Of a stretch of DNA of 16,065 nucleotides, positions 1 to 6,818 are shown one piece after another. Positions within the stretch are counted from its first letter, which is position 1; every line of letters starts with the position of its first letter. Made by a program: the position numbers and the translations under genes. The notes under the pieces are model-generated. The model did not search any database and was not told where the DNA came from. It saw only the letters and a list, made by a program, of their open reading frames with translations. This DNA comes from an uncultured beta proteobacterium (GTDB taxonomy: Bacteria; Pseudomonadota; Gammaproteobacteria; Burkholderiales; Burkholderiaceae_C), in assembly GCA_903944555.1 (NCBI GenBank), contig CAJASG010000657.1:1-16065 (forward strand), in the 5' to 3' direction.

Positions 1-280
1 GAAAACTGGGCTTTTCGGCCACGGTCTCGGTTCGCGCGTTGTATGTGTGCCGGGCAATTTTGGTGTCCTGTGACCAGTGCGGGACCAGGCCAAAGAGGCC
101 ATTCAGAGCTTCCGCCCCCGGAACTGCTTCGTCACCGACATCGTCATGGGGGTGCCGGCAGATGAAAATGCCAACGTATCCAGGCCAGAGGTCGAACTTT
201 CCGGATTCGGGCGGCGGCTCAACCCCGAAGTTCTTTCGGAACTTTTCTGCTTCTTTTAACGATTGGTAGTGGCTGCACAT
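1..280 (-). CDS. SRAP (YedK/HMCES-like) protein, N-terminal part, runs off window
   Basis: Reading the minus strand from an ATG at 280 gives 93 codons open to the window edge. The product begins Met-Cys-Ser-His-Tyr, so Cys2 would be the exposed N-terminal catalytic residue typical of SOS response-associated peptidase (SRAP) proteins. Further SRAP hallmarks follow: GLVPHWS at residues 64-70 and NARTETV at 81-87, with Asn81 in the place of the conserved active-site Asn and EKPSF after it. Family members form a thiazolidine crosslink with abasic sites in single-stranded DNA. The later active-site Glu and His lie outside the window. An AGGA ribosome-binding sequence sits 8 nt before the ATG. It is divergent from umuD and shares the region with the LexA-type box, so joint SOS control is likely. 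Rightward reading frames over this stretch show no recognisable domain and look like shadows of this gene. Confidence 0.9.
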   Translation of the reverse strand, partial: MCSHYQSLKEAEKFRKNFGVEPPPESGKFDLWPGYVGIFICRHPHDDVGDEAVPGAEALNGLFGLVPHWSQDTKIARHTYNARTETVAEKPSF

Positions 281-324
281 TGTTGAAATCCTATCCCGAT
301 ACTATACTGGATGGATGTACAGCT
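280..324 (+). promoter_or_regulatory. LexA/SOS box and promoter between SRAP gene and umuD
   Basis: Bases 305-324 read TACTGGATGGATGTACAGCT, which keeps the CTG-N10-CAG core of the enterobacterial LexA operator and its TA lead-in. A -10-like TATACT (303-308) overlaps the box. A -35-like TTGTTG (280-285) lies 17 bp upstream, so bound LexA would cover the promoter. On the other strand TATAGT could serve the divergent SRAP gene. The box fits the SOS identity of both flanking genes. Assignment is by motif only. Confidence 0.75.
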
Positions 325-773
325 CAACTCAGCCCGCGCAACCCCTGACTGCCATTCCAGCCTCAGCGGCTTTGGCTGCGCCGCTGATGGTCCAGTTCCT
401 AAAAAATCAGGTCTGTGCCGGGTTTCCCTCACCTGCCGAGGACCTGGGTGCCGAGCGGCTGGACCTGACGGCACTGCTGGTGCCTAACCCACAGGCTACC
501 TTCTTTATGCGTGCCAGTGGCTTGTCCATGGTCAACCTCGGCATCAATGACCAAGACATTTTGGTAGTCAACAAATCCAAGCGTCCACGCCACGGTTTGA
601 TTGTGGTGGCCGCAGTAGATGGCGAGTTCACCGTCAAGATGCTGTACAAAAAGTCGGGCCGCATCAAGCTGGTGGCAGGCAACCCGACCTATCCGGACAT
701 TACACCCAAGGACGAACAGACCCTGCAAATCTGGGGTGTGGTCACCAGCATCATCAAGATATTGCCAGCCTGA
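315..773 (+). CDS. umuD: UmuD-like SOS mutagenesis protein (LexA-type self-cleaving peptidase, S24)
   Basis: The 152-residue product matches UmuD, which is trimmed to UmuD' on RecA filaments and pairs with UmuC to make the translesion polymerase Pol V. A cleavage-site match AG-FPSPAED lies at residues 35-36. The catalytic Ser is in ASGLSM (Ser71) and the catalytic Lys in DGEFTVK (Lys108). Cleavage-to-Ser (35) and Ser-to-Lys (37) spacings equal those of E. coli UmuD. The site is Ala-Gly, as in LexA, rather than Cys-Gly. The start is doubtful: the ATG at 315 lies inside the SOS box near the expected transcription start and has no Shine-Dalgarno, so the mRNA may be leaderless or translation may begin at an internal codon such as ATG 387. 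It is first in an operon with the DUF1810 gene and the interrupted umuC. Confidence 0.92.
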   Translation: MYSSTQPAQPLTAIPASAALAAPLMVQFLKNQVCAGFPSPAEDLGAERLDLTALLVPNPQATFFMRASGLSMVNLGINDQDILVVNKSKRPRHGLIVVAAVDGEFTVKMLYKKSGRIKLVAGNPTYPDITPKDEQTLQIWGVVTSIIKILPA

Positions 774-814
774 TGATGAACAACACCCAGGCAAACCTTA
801 AGGGAGCACCATCC

Positions 815-1237
815 ATGGATTACTCACGGTTTTTAAGAGCACAGGAACCAATCTACGAGGATGTCTTGCAGGAGCTGCGCGCCGGTGACAAGGCGAGCCA
901 CTGGATGTGGTTCATCTTCCCGCAACTTCGCGACCTAGGTCGCAGTCCGACCGCACGGTTTTATGGCTTGGAAAACCTGAGCGAAGCCAAGCTGTACCTC
1001 AGCCACCCAGTGTTGGGCGCCCGGCTTAAAGAATGCACCGCGCTGGTAATGCAACACCATGACAAGACCGCATTGGAAATCCTGCACCATCCGGATAACC
1101 TCAAATTCCGCTCCTGCATGACCTTGTTCAAGCTGGCGGACCCGCTAGAGCCGCTGTTTCCGGCGGCACTGGACCTGTTCTTCAAAGATGATGCCGATGA
1201 CATGACCATCCAACTGGTCAACCGGATGCCGGGTTGA
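815..1237 (+). CDS. DUF1810 family protein between umuD and umuC
   Basis: This is a 140-residue protein of the DUF1810 family. Hallmarks are the early [17 protein letters not shown], then [14 protein letters not shown] and the [14 protein letters not shown] block. No biochemical role is assigned here. The frame opens at 773, overlapping the umuD stop, but the ATG at 815 is chosen: an AAGGGAG ribosome-binding site lies 8 nt before it and family proteins start close to MDYSRF. The gene ends 7 nt before the GTG of the broken umuC, so it is embedded in the umuDC operon and should be co-induced with it. Known umuDC operons such as that of E. coli have umuC directly after umuD, so this placement is uncommon. 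Whether it acts in damage tolerance is unknown. Confidence 0.85.
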   Translation: MDYSRFLRAQEPIYEDVLQELRAGDKASHWMWFIFPQLRDLGRSPTARFYGLENLSEAKLYLSHPVLGARLKECTALVMQHHDKTALEILHHPDNLKFRSCMTLFKLADPLEPLFPAALDLFFKDDADDMTIQLVNRMPG

Positions 1238-1244
1238 TTTTCCT

Positions 1245-1346
1245 GTGTACGCACTGGTCGATGGCAATAACTTTTACGTATCCTGTGAACGCGTATTCCG
1301 GCCGAGCTTGGAAGGCATTCCTGTTGTCGTATTGAGTAATAACGAT
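1245..1346 (+). pseudogene. umuC: Host umuC, 5' fragment (codons 1-34), cut by the element
   Basis: A GTG start 7 nt after the DUF1810 stop opens the typical UmuC N-terminus: LVDGNNFY with catalytic Asp6, then SCERVFRP, ending VVVLSNND. The frame enters the element and stops after six foreign codons (TAG at 1365-1367). The rest of the gene resumes at 12871. Without the palm residues of the SIDE motif the fragment cannot be a polymerase. The split leaves no missing or extra host codon if one AACGAT copy is counted. Confidence 0.95.
1341..1346 (+). repeat. Left core/attachment repeat AACGAT
   Basis: This 6-bp sequence encodes Asn33-Asp34 of host UmuC and recurs at the right junction. Two further As match in both contexts (AA-N-AACGAT). 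A 6-7 bp core shared by both ends is the pattern of Tn554-like elements, in which strand exchange occurs within the core. Confidence 0.8.
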
Positions 1347-1350
1347 CTTA

Positions 1351-1374
1351 CTGATCAAGTTTGTTAGTAGGATG
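1351..1374 (+). repeat. Left subterminal inverted repeat
   Basis: CTGAT at 1351-1355 starts 4 nt inside the core. GTTAGTAGGATG follows at 1363-1374 after 7 nt. The right end carries the inverted counterparts: ATCAG 4 nt inside its core, and the complement of GTTAGTAGGGTG. They are likely recombinase-binding sites. Confidence 0.65.
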
Positions 1375-1409
1375 CATCATGTCTTTCGGACCCTTGGTAT
1401 TCGGATTCA

Positions 1410-1426
1410 TCGTCTCTTTGAGACGA
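1410..1426. repeat. Perfect 7-bp hairpin in the left end
   Basis: TCGTCTC-TTT-GAGACGA forms a perfect inverted repeat with a 3-nt centre, 54 nt before the first element gene. No T-run follows, so it is not a standard terminator. It could bind a regulator or an accessory recombination protein, or act in the leader mRNA. Confidence 0.5.
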
Positions 1427-1463
1427 GTAGCAGGTGGGGGTCTGGGGGAGGAAACGGAGCGCA

Positions 1464-1763
1464 ATGAGATCTGTGGATAACTTGGACCTAGTCCGGTGGC
1501 GGGAGATGGATTCCATTCATGTCCTGCGCTTGCTGGCTGAACACATCAAAGAAGATCCCTCGTTCCATCCACGATCGAGTCATCTGACCACCCGTTGGCA
1601 CGCCCATGTTGCTGGCCATGATTGGGAGTTCTTGTGCACGGGACCAAAGTTCTGGGATGTGCGCATGGACCGTGGTGGAGGGGGCGCCATTGATTTGGTC
1701 ATGCACATTCATGGCCTTGCATTCAAGGCGGCGGTCAAGCTCCTGAAAGTGAGGGGCATGTGA
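1464..1763 (+). CDS. Small CHC2/primase-like protein leading the recombinase operon
   Basis: This is a 99-residue protein. Its second half, with FLCTGPKFWDVR followed by GGGGAIDLVMHIHG and an AAVKLL helix, resembles the end of the CHC2 zinc-binding fold in DnaG-type and mobilisation primases (KGGGGAIDLVMH pattern). The usual Cys-His-Cys zinc ligands are not complete: one Cys and several His are visible, and no Toprim domain follows. A stand-alone DNA-binding or accessory role is therefore more likely than priming. The frame is open from a GTG at 1434. The ATG at 1464 is preferred because GGAG lies 4 nt and a stronger GGGGGAGG 12 nt upstream. It overlaps or abuts the first recombinase gene, so the two are probably translationally linked. 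The function is inferred only from this motif. Confidence 0.7.
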   Translation: MRSVDNLDLVRWREMDSIHVLRLLAEHIKEDPSFHPRSSHLTTRWHAHVAGHDWEFLCTGPKFWDVRMDRGGGGAIDLVMHIHGLAFKAAVKLLKVRGM

Positions 1764-1771
1764 GGCTTGTG

Positions 1772-2932
1772 ATGGCCACTGCGGACTTCACGGTTGAAGA
1801 CCGATCGTTTGCGGGTTTCCCACTGCTTCTCGACAATAACGGCTGGCCCCTGGAGCCTGCGCAATCGTTCCTCTGGCACACCTTGGTCACCCATGGAAGC
1901 ATTGAGAGCAAGCTCACTTGGGAGGCGTATGGCCGCAGGCTATACGACTACTTTGCATTCTTGTCTGCCAACGACCTAGCCTGGAATGAGGACCAAAAGC
2001 CGCATGGGCTGAGCGTTGTAGCCAAGTATCGTGACTGGTCGCTTGGCGAGCTAGGCCTGAATCCAAATACCGTGAACAAACGGTTGAACTTGGTTGTGCG
2101 GTTTTACGATTGGTGCAAACGCCAAGGCTACGTCTCCCATCTACCATTCGGCATGCGCGATGTGCGGGCGCCATCCCATCAGGGATTTCTTGCCCATGTA
2201 GATCGCACGGGCGGCGTGGTTTCAAAGCCGATGGTAATGGCACGCGAGCGCAAGGCAACGATCAAATTCTTGATCAAAGAGCAGGTCAGGCAGTGTCTTG
2301 GCGCAAGACTTGACCCAAGCCATGCGCTTTTGTTCAACCTGATGGTCCGCACCGGGATGCGATCCTGCGAAGCGCGCACCTTTCCACTCACGTATATCTT
2401 CAATCCGAAAACTCGAAAGGGGCTGACACCTGGGCAGATGATCCGCGTTAATCTGGAGCCGGCTGACATGCACATTAAGTATGGCAAGCCCAGAAGCGTG
2501 GACGTGCCGTGGTCTCTCATGGAAGACATGTGGGCCTATTCTCTGCACCAGCGAGAAGTGCGCCGGCAAAGAGCGGGGCAGACCCCTGCTGCGCTTGTTC
2601 TGACAGAGCTTGGAACGGAGTTCTCGAAAGGCGCCGTCGTCGACGCGATGAAAGCCATCGAGAAAAAGGTTGGGTTCCCGGTGAGGGCGCACATGCTGCG
2701 GCACACCTATGGAACCTACACGCTGTCGGCACTGCGCAAAAGCACGGTCTTCCAGGGTGAGCCGTTGCTATATGTCCGCGACCGCATGGGGCACTCGGAT
2801 GTGCAAACCACAGCGATCTACCTGCATCTGATTAATCAGTTGGATGCGCAGATCGTATTGGCGCATGAAGACGAAATGGACATGATGTTCGCCAGTGGTG
2901 GCGAGATCCCGAAAGCGATGGGGAGTCACTGA
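1772..2932 (+). CDS. Tyrosine recombinase 1 of 3 (TnpA-like)
   Basis: This is a 386-residue phage-integrase family recombinase with a full catalytic set: Arg197 in RTGMRSCEA, His307-x-Leu-Arg310-His311 in the HMLRHTYGT box, His341 in MGHS and nucleophile Tyr350 in TTAIYLHL. Residues 20-130 or so form the N-terminal SAM-like core-binding domain. The frame is also open from a GTG at 1760 that overlaps the previous stop. The ATG at 1772 has GAGG 6 nt upstream and is preferred. The stop overlaps the next ATG by one base (TGATG), so the three recombinases are translated as a unit. Trios like this occur in RIT elements, and TnpA/TnpB pairs in Tn554. It cuts and joins DNA at the element core through a 3'-phosphotyrosine link. 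Confidence 0.92.
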   Translation: MATADFTVEDRSFAGFPLLLDNNGWPLEPAQSFLWHTLVTHGSIESKLTWEAYGRRLYDYFAFLSANDLAWNEDQKPHGLSVVAKYRDWSLGELGLNPNTVNKRLNLVVRFYDWCKRQGYVSHLPFGMRDVRAPSHQGFLAHVDRTGGVVSKPMVMARERKATIKFLIKEQVRQCLGARLDPSHALLFNLMVRTGMRSCEARTFPLTYIFNPKTRKGLTPGQMIRVNLEPADMHIKYGKPRSVDVPWSLMEDMWAYSLHQREVRRQRAGQTPAALVLTELGTEFSKGAVVDAMKAIEKKVGFPVRAHMLRHTYGTYTLSALRKSTVFQGEPLLYVRDRMGHSDVQTTAIYLHLINQLDAQIVLAHEDEMDMMFASGGEIPKAMGSH

Positions 2933-4557
2933 TGGCACGCACTAAGGACTACAAGGCCAAGGAATCCGGAATCGCAACCGACCTTGCCACTGACTTGGGA
3001 GCAAATGATGCGATGGTCGTGCTTCCTCCAAATCCGCGAAGCCAGAAACTGATTGACCTGCGTCCATGGTTGGGGCGTGGCTTTGACGAATGGGTTGGGG
3101 CGGCTACCACGGTATTGAGGGCGCGGCTCAACAGTGGGCACTATTCGGTGGCAACCATCGTCAGCTTTGCATCCAATGGTCTCAAAGTGTTTTTCCCCTA
3201 CCTTATGGAACATCATGTCGGTGTCATGCCTTCACGGCCATCAGATATGCGTCCGGCGGATGTCTCCCGTTACATAGCTTGGCTCAGACTCAAACACCCA
3301 AACGGGTCCACTGCCAAGAACTATTACTCTGCCTTCAAGTCGGTGATGGTTGGTCTTAAGGATTACGGCTTTATCGACCAACCCCAGGAGGCCTTACTGC
3401 CAGCCAATCCATTCCCAATGAGTGGCGCGACGACACGAGGCGAAACATCTTTAAGCCAGGCGGAAATGCAGAAGTTGGCCACTGCCCTCAAAGCCGATCT
3501 TATCGCCATCCATCACGATCGATTTGCAGGATTGGAGTCAGAGGCCATCGTGGCTCTCATGCTCATTGTTGGCATGCGCTCGGGCATCAATACCACCCCG
3601 CTTCTGGAAATGAAGCGGGATTGCTTGGGCCCACATCCTTTCATGCCCAACCTGATGCTGGTTAGTACCTTCAAACGCAGGGGAAAGGGCGCGCAATCTA
3701 CGTCATTGCGGCAGACCCATATCCATGATCTCTCTGCGACCGTTCCCATGGATGGTGTCGCTGTGCTCATGAAGGCGTTGGACTTAACGGAGGTCCTAGT
3801 GCCTGATGCTCCTGAGGCCATCAAGGATCGTGTTTGGCTCTACCGATCTTCGCAGCGTGGAAAAGACAAGGGGCAGACGCTTTGCCTGAATACGGGTAGC
3901 GTGTCCGAACTCACCAGGGCGATCGTTCACCGCCACGGGCTGCTAGCCGATGACGGCTCGCCATTGCGGGTGACCTTTGGACGGCTACGGAAGACCATGG
4001 AAAACCGGCTCTGGAAGCTCAGTGATGGGGATCTGCTTGTCGTGTCCGCAGTGATGGGGCATTCCCCTCAAGTCGCAGACAACCACTACCTGCGTCTTGA
4101 CGAGCACACCAAAGCAGAAGGCGCGAAATTCATTGGCGAAGCGCTGCCTGCCAAGCTCAGGGGGCAAGACCTCGTGCCAACGCCCACGGGTAGTTGCAAG
4201 GACAGTTTGCAAGGCGCTCTCGCTCCCAAAGACGGCTCCACACATTGCGCGGAATTCACGCATTGCCTGGGGTGTCCAAGCTATGCCATTGTGGGGACGG
4301 TCAAAGACTTGCACCGGCTCTTCAGCTTCCAGCGTTTTCTGATGTCGGAGATGGATTACTACGCCAAAGGAGAGTGGCATGAGTGGCATGACCACCATCA
4401 GGACCTCATTGCGCAAATCGACCAAATTGCATTCGACAACTTCTTCCCAGAAATGGTGGCGCAAGCTAAGGTGCTTGCCGAAAAAGACCCGCATCCCTTC
4501 TGGGCGATACGCATGCGCCAGTCTCAACTGAGTCGAGAGGCCCGCTATGGCCGGTAA
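2932..4557 (+). CDS. Tyrosine recombinase 2 of 3 (TnpB-like), altered active-site box
   Basis: This is a 541-residue integrase-fold protein. Arg216 (VGMRSG), His377 (MGHS) and Tyr386 (DNHYLRL) are in place. The usual HxLRH box reads Gly350-Arg-Leu-Arg353-Lys354, so the first and last histidines are replaced while the second catalytic Arg is kept. Activity may be reduced or dependent on partners. A C-terminal extension of about 150 residues carries Cys422, Cys439, Cys445 and Cys448 in a HCAEFTHCLGC context, a likely zinc-binding site, followed by a DLHRLFSFQRF helix. It overlaps the upstream gene by 1 nt and the downstream one by 11 nt. It is probably the second subunit of a multi-recombinase complex that excises and integrates the element. 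Confidence 0.9.
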   Translation: MARTKDYKAKESGIATDLATDLGANDAMVVLPPNPRSQKLIDLRPWLGRGFDEWVGAATTVLRARLNSGHYSVATIVSFASNGLKVFFPYLMEHHVGVMPSRPSDMRPADVSRYIAWLRLKHPNGSTAKNYYSAFKSVMVGLKDYGFIDQPQEALLPANPFPMSGATTRGETSLSQAEMQKLATALKADLIAIHHDRFAGLESEAIVALMLIVGMRSGINTTPLLEMKRDCLGPHPFMPNLMLVSTFKRRGKGAQSTSLRQTHIHDLSATVPMDGVAVLMKALDLTEVLVPDAPEAIKDRVWLYRSSQRGKDKGQTLCLNTGSVSELTRAIVHRHGLLADDGSPLRVTFGRLRKTMENRLWKLSDGDLLVVSAVMGHSPQVADNHYLRLDEHTKAEGAKFIGEALPAKLRGQDLVPTPTGSCKDSLQGALAPKDGSTHCAEFTHCLGCPSYAIVGTVKDLHRLFSFQRFLMSEMDYYAKGEWHEWHDHHQDLIAQIDQIAFDNFFPEMVAQAKVLAEKDPHPFWAIRMRQSQLSREARYGR

Positions 4558-6403
4558 TTCCATTGCATTGCATCCGCCTAAGGCTTATGACCTATTGGCT
4601 GCCCAGCCCGTTTCCTCCAAAGGGCTATCGGAGTCCGCGAAATCCAATATCGTGGTCAGCGCGGTGGCTGACATGGATGGCAGCAATCACGTTCTCTCCA
4701 GATTTGGTGATCCCATTTGGGACTTCAGACCGTACTTTGAGCAATCCAACGTGGCCGATGGTCAAAAATGCGTTCCTTGGCCAGACGATTGCGCGCAATC
4801 GTTGGTCGATGACTGCAAGGCCGTCCTGTATGCATGGTTTAAGCGAGGGTTGCCAGGCTCGAAGCCTCCGGTAGCAATGGGCGTCTGCCAAACAGCCATA
4901 GCCTCGGCGATACCGATGATGCGTTGGCTGACTGCGCTGAACATCAAGAGATTCGCCCAGGTGAAACCCATTCACATCGCGAACTATGTTCATCACACCA
5001 AATCCCGACTGACCCGTAACGCGCACAGCGTCTACGACAGCTTGCGCATCCTGGACTTCTTATGGGTGTTTCGCAACGAGACGTCGTCCCCACTCGCCGA
5101 ATGCCCATGGGGCGAGAGCTCGTTGTGGCGTGTCAGTGGTCTGTCAAAACAAGCCGGAGGACAGTTTGGGCGAAATGGAACGGGGAAAACGCCCATCATT
5201 CCGCCGGACGTGCAGGCCAAGGTGTTCAACTATTGTGAAGAGATTCTCGCAGCGGCACCGGGAATTCTGAACGAACGCGACGCTGGGAGTTTGGGGCTTA
5301 GAAATCCCGCGCTGATTCGCATTCGGGATGCTGCGCTTTACGTCCTGTCGATAACCAGTGGCATGCGCAATGAGGAGGCGATCGGGATCGAGGCCGGGTC
5401 ATGGCGTAGCGAAGTGAGAGACGGCGTTGAATTCCACTGGGTCGCAACCACCGAGCACAAGACGGGAAAAGGCAAGGTGGAGTTCTTGATACCCGAGCTC
5501 ACGGTCAAAGTCCTGGATCTGATGAGCCGCTATGCAACGCCACTTCAAGAAAGGCTGGCTCTTGAAATTTCCGAACTGGAGTGCAACCCCACGCATCAGG
5601 ACTTGACGAAACGGATGCTGCGGTTGGCAAAGGCTAAGAGAGACGCCACGAAGCTGTTTCTTTGCACAAGCATGTCTGGGCAGAGTGAATCGACCGGCTA
5701 TCACGTTGACGCGCTATCTAATGGTGGATCGAAGGTCTCATTCCGGCGATTGGCGAAGGCTGCTGGCACGGACTGGCAGTTGGCACCCCACCAGTGCCGC
5801 AGAACTTACGCGCGCAATATTGTAGAGTCGCGCATGGGGCGGGCATCGCTTGTATTCCTCAAATGGCAATTCAAGCATTCCAGCATGAGCATGACCCAGC
5901 TGTATGCATCCAACCCAATGCAGGATGCATCGCTGTTTGATGAAGTGCTGGAAGAGATGACCGACTTCAAGGTGGACTTGATTGAGTCCTGGCTTGGTGA
6001 TCAGGCCTTGAGCGGCGGCGCTGGACGCGACATCAAAAAGGCACGTGCGATTACCCTGAAAAGTCGAACCGCATTGTTGGCTGAAACAGCGGCCCAGGTT
6101 CACATTCGCGCTACGGGTCACGGATGGTGCCTGGCACAAGAAAAGGGGTGTGGTGGCGCGGGTCTGTATGAAGCGACCCGGTGCGTTGGATGCAAGAACG
6201 GCGTCATTGATGAGTCGTTTACCGAAATCTGGAAAGGCATTTATGAGCAACAAACCGAATTGTTGACCATTGAAGATGCTGGTCCGGCGGTCAAGCAACG
6301 TGCTGAGCGTGACGTTCAGTGGGCTCGCCAGGTCATGGTGGATCTCGGCGTGCTGCCGCAAACGCCGGACACGTCAAATCTGAGTGGGGCTCAAAATGAA
6401 TGA
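4547..6403 (+). CDS. Tyrosine recombinase 3 of 3, with C-terminal four-Cys extension
   Basis: This is a 618-residue recombinase. Catalytic residues are visible: Arg274 in TSGMRNEEA, a Lys-rich beta-hairpin near TEHKTGKGK, His415-x-x-Arg418 in APHQCRRTYA, His444 in FKHSS and nucleophile Tyr453 in TQLYAS. The C-terminal part has Cys528, Cys535, Cys546 and Cys549 (CxxC at the end), a second likely zinc site that parallels the one in recombinase 2, then a helical tail. It is longer than usual for phage integrases because of this extension. Its start lies inside the end of recombinase 2 and its stop inside the start of the next gene, so expression is coupled across the whole block. Confidence 0.92.
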   Translation: MAGNSIALHPPKAYDLLAAQPVSSKGLSESAKSNIVVSAVADMDGSNHVLSRFGDPIWDFRPYFEQSNVADGQKCVPWPDDCAQSLVDDCKAVLYAWFKRGLPGSKPPVAMGVCQTAIASAIPMMRWLTALNIKRFAQVKPIHIANYVHHTKSRLTRNAHSVYDSLRILDFLWVFRNETSSPLAECPWGESSLWRVSGLSKQAGGQFGRNGTGKTPIIPPDVQAKVFNYCEEILAAAPGILNERDAGSLGLRNPALIRIRDAALYVLSITSGMRNEEAIGIEAGSWRSEVRDGVEFHWVATTEHKTGKGKVEFLIPELTVKVLDLMSRYATPLQERLALEISELECNPTHQDLTKRMLRLAKAKRDATKLFLCTSMSGQSESTGYHVDALSNGGSKVSFRRLAKAAGTDWQLAPHQCRRTYARNIVESRMGRASLVFLKWQFKHSSMSMTQLYASNPMQDASLFDEVLEEMTDFKVDLIESWLGDQALSGGAGRDIKKARAITLKSRTALLAETAAQVHIRATGHGWCLAQEKGCGGAGLYEATRCVGCKNGVIDESFTEIWKGIYEQQTELLTIEDAGPAVKQRAERDVQWARQVMVDLGVLPQTPDTSNLSGAQNE

Positions 6404-6797
6404 ACCTAAGGCGCGTAGCCGAAAAAAGACCGTAGATGAAATCCAGCAGGCCATTGCGCAGGTGCAGACTGGCCAAGGCAAGGTATCCATCTCTGCTGTT
6501 GCCAAATTGGCCGGGGTCACCCCTGCACTGATTCACAACACCTATCCGGACCTCGCTGAAAAGATTAGAGGGCTGGTAGGCAAAGCAACGCGAACCCAGC
6601 GCGATGCCAAGCATGACGCACTGGTTCGTGAGCGAGAGATCAACCGTGCTCTTAGGCAGGAACTCGCAGAGTCACGTGCGGACTTGGCCAAACTTGCCTC
6701 TATCAACCAAGTGCTTCTGAACGAAGTGGCCTTGCTAAAAGGCATGGCCACAGGGAAAGTGGTTTCGATTCTTCAACCAAAAGGCGCAGGCGTTTAG
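6396..6797 (+). CDS. HTH/coiled-coil accessory protein of the DUF6262/TnpC type
   Basis: This is a 133-residue basic protein. Residues 28-58 form a helix-turn-helix of the kind VSISAVAKLAGVTPALIHNTYP. A charged, heptad-like helix follows (roughly 70-115, with REREINRALRQEL and similar repeats), suggesting a dimeric coiled coil. DUF6262/TnpC proteins with this layout lie after the recombinases of Tn554-like elements, where TnpC influences the orientation and efficiency of transposition. The ATG at 6396 has GGGG 6 nt upstream and overlaps the previous stop by 8 nt. A GTG at 6384 is the alternative. The protein probably binds element ends or steers the recombinases. The family assignment is by pattern and position. 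Confidence 0.78.
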   Translation: MNEPKARSRKKTVDEIQQAIAQVQTGQGKVSISAVAKLAGVTPALIHNTYPDLAEKIRGLVGKATRTQRDAKHDALVREREINRALRQELAESRADLAKLASINQVLLNEVALLKGMATGKVVSILQPKGAGV

Positions 6798-6818
6798 CCC
6801 TGTTCAAAGGCTCCGCTC

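Noticed and set aside
39..269. Rightward frames in the first 270 bases
   Set aside because: They have no recognisable domain, while the opposite strand encodes a clear SRAP N-terminus.
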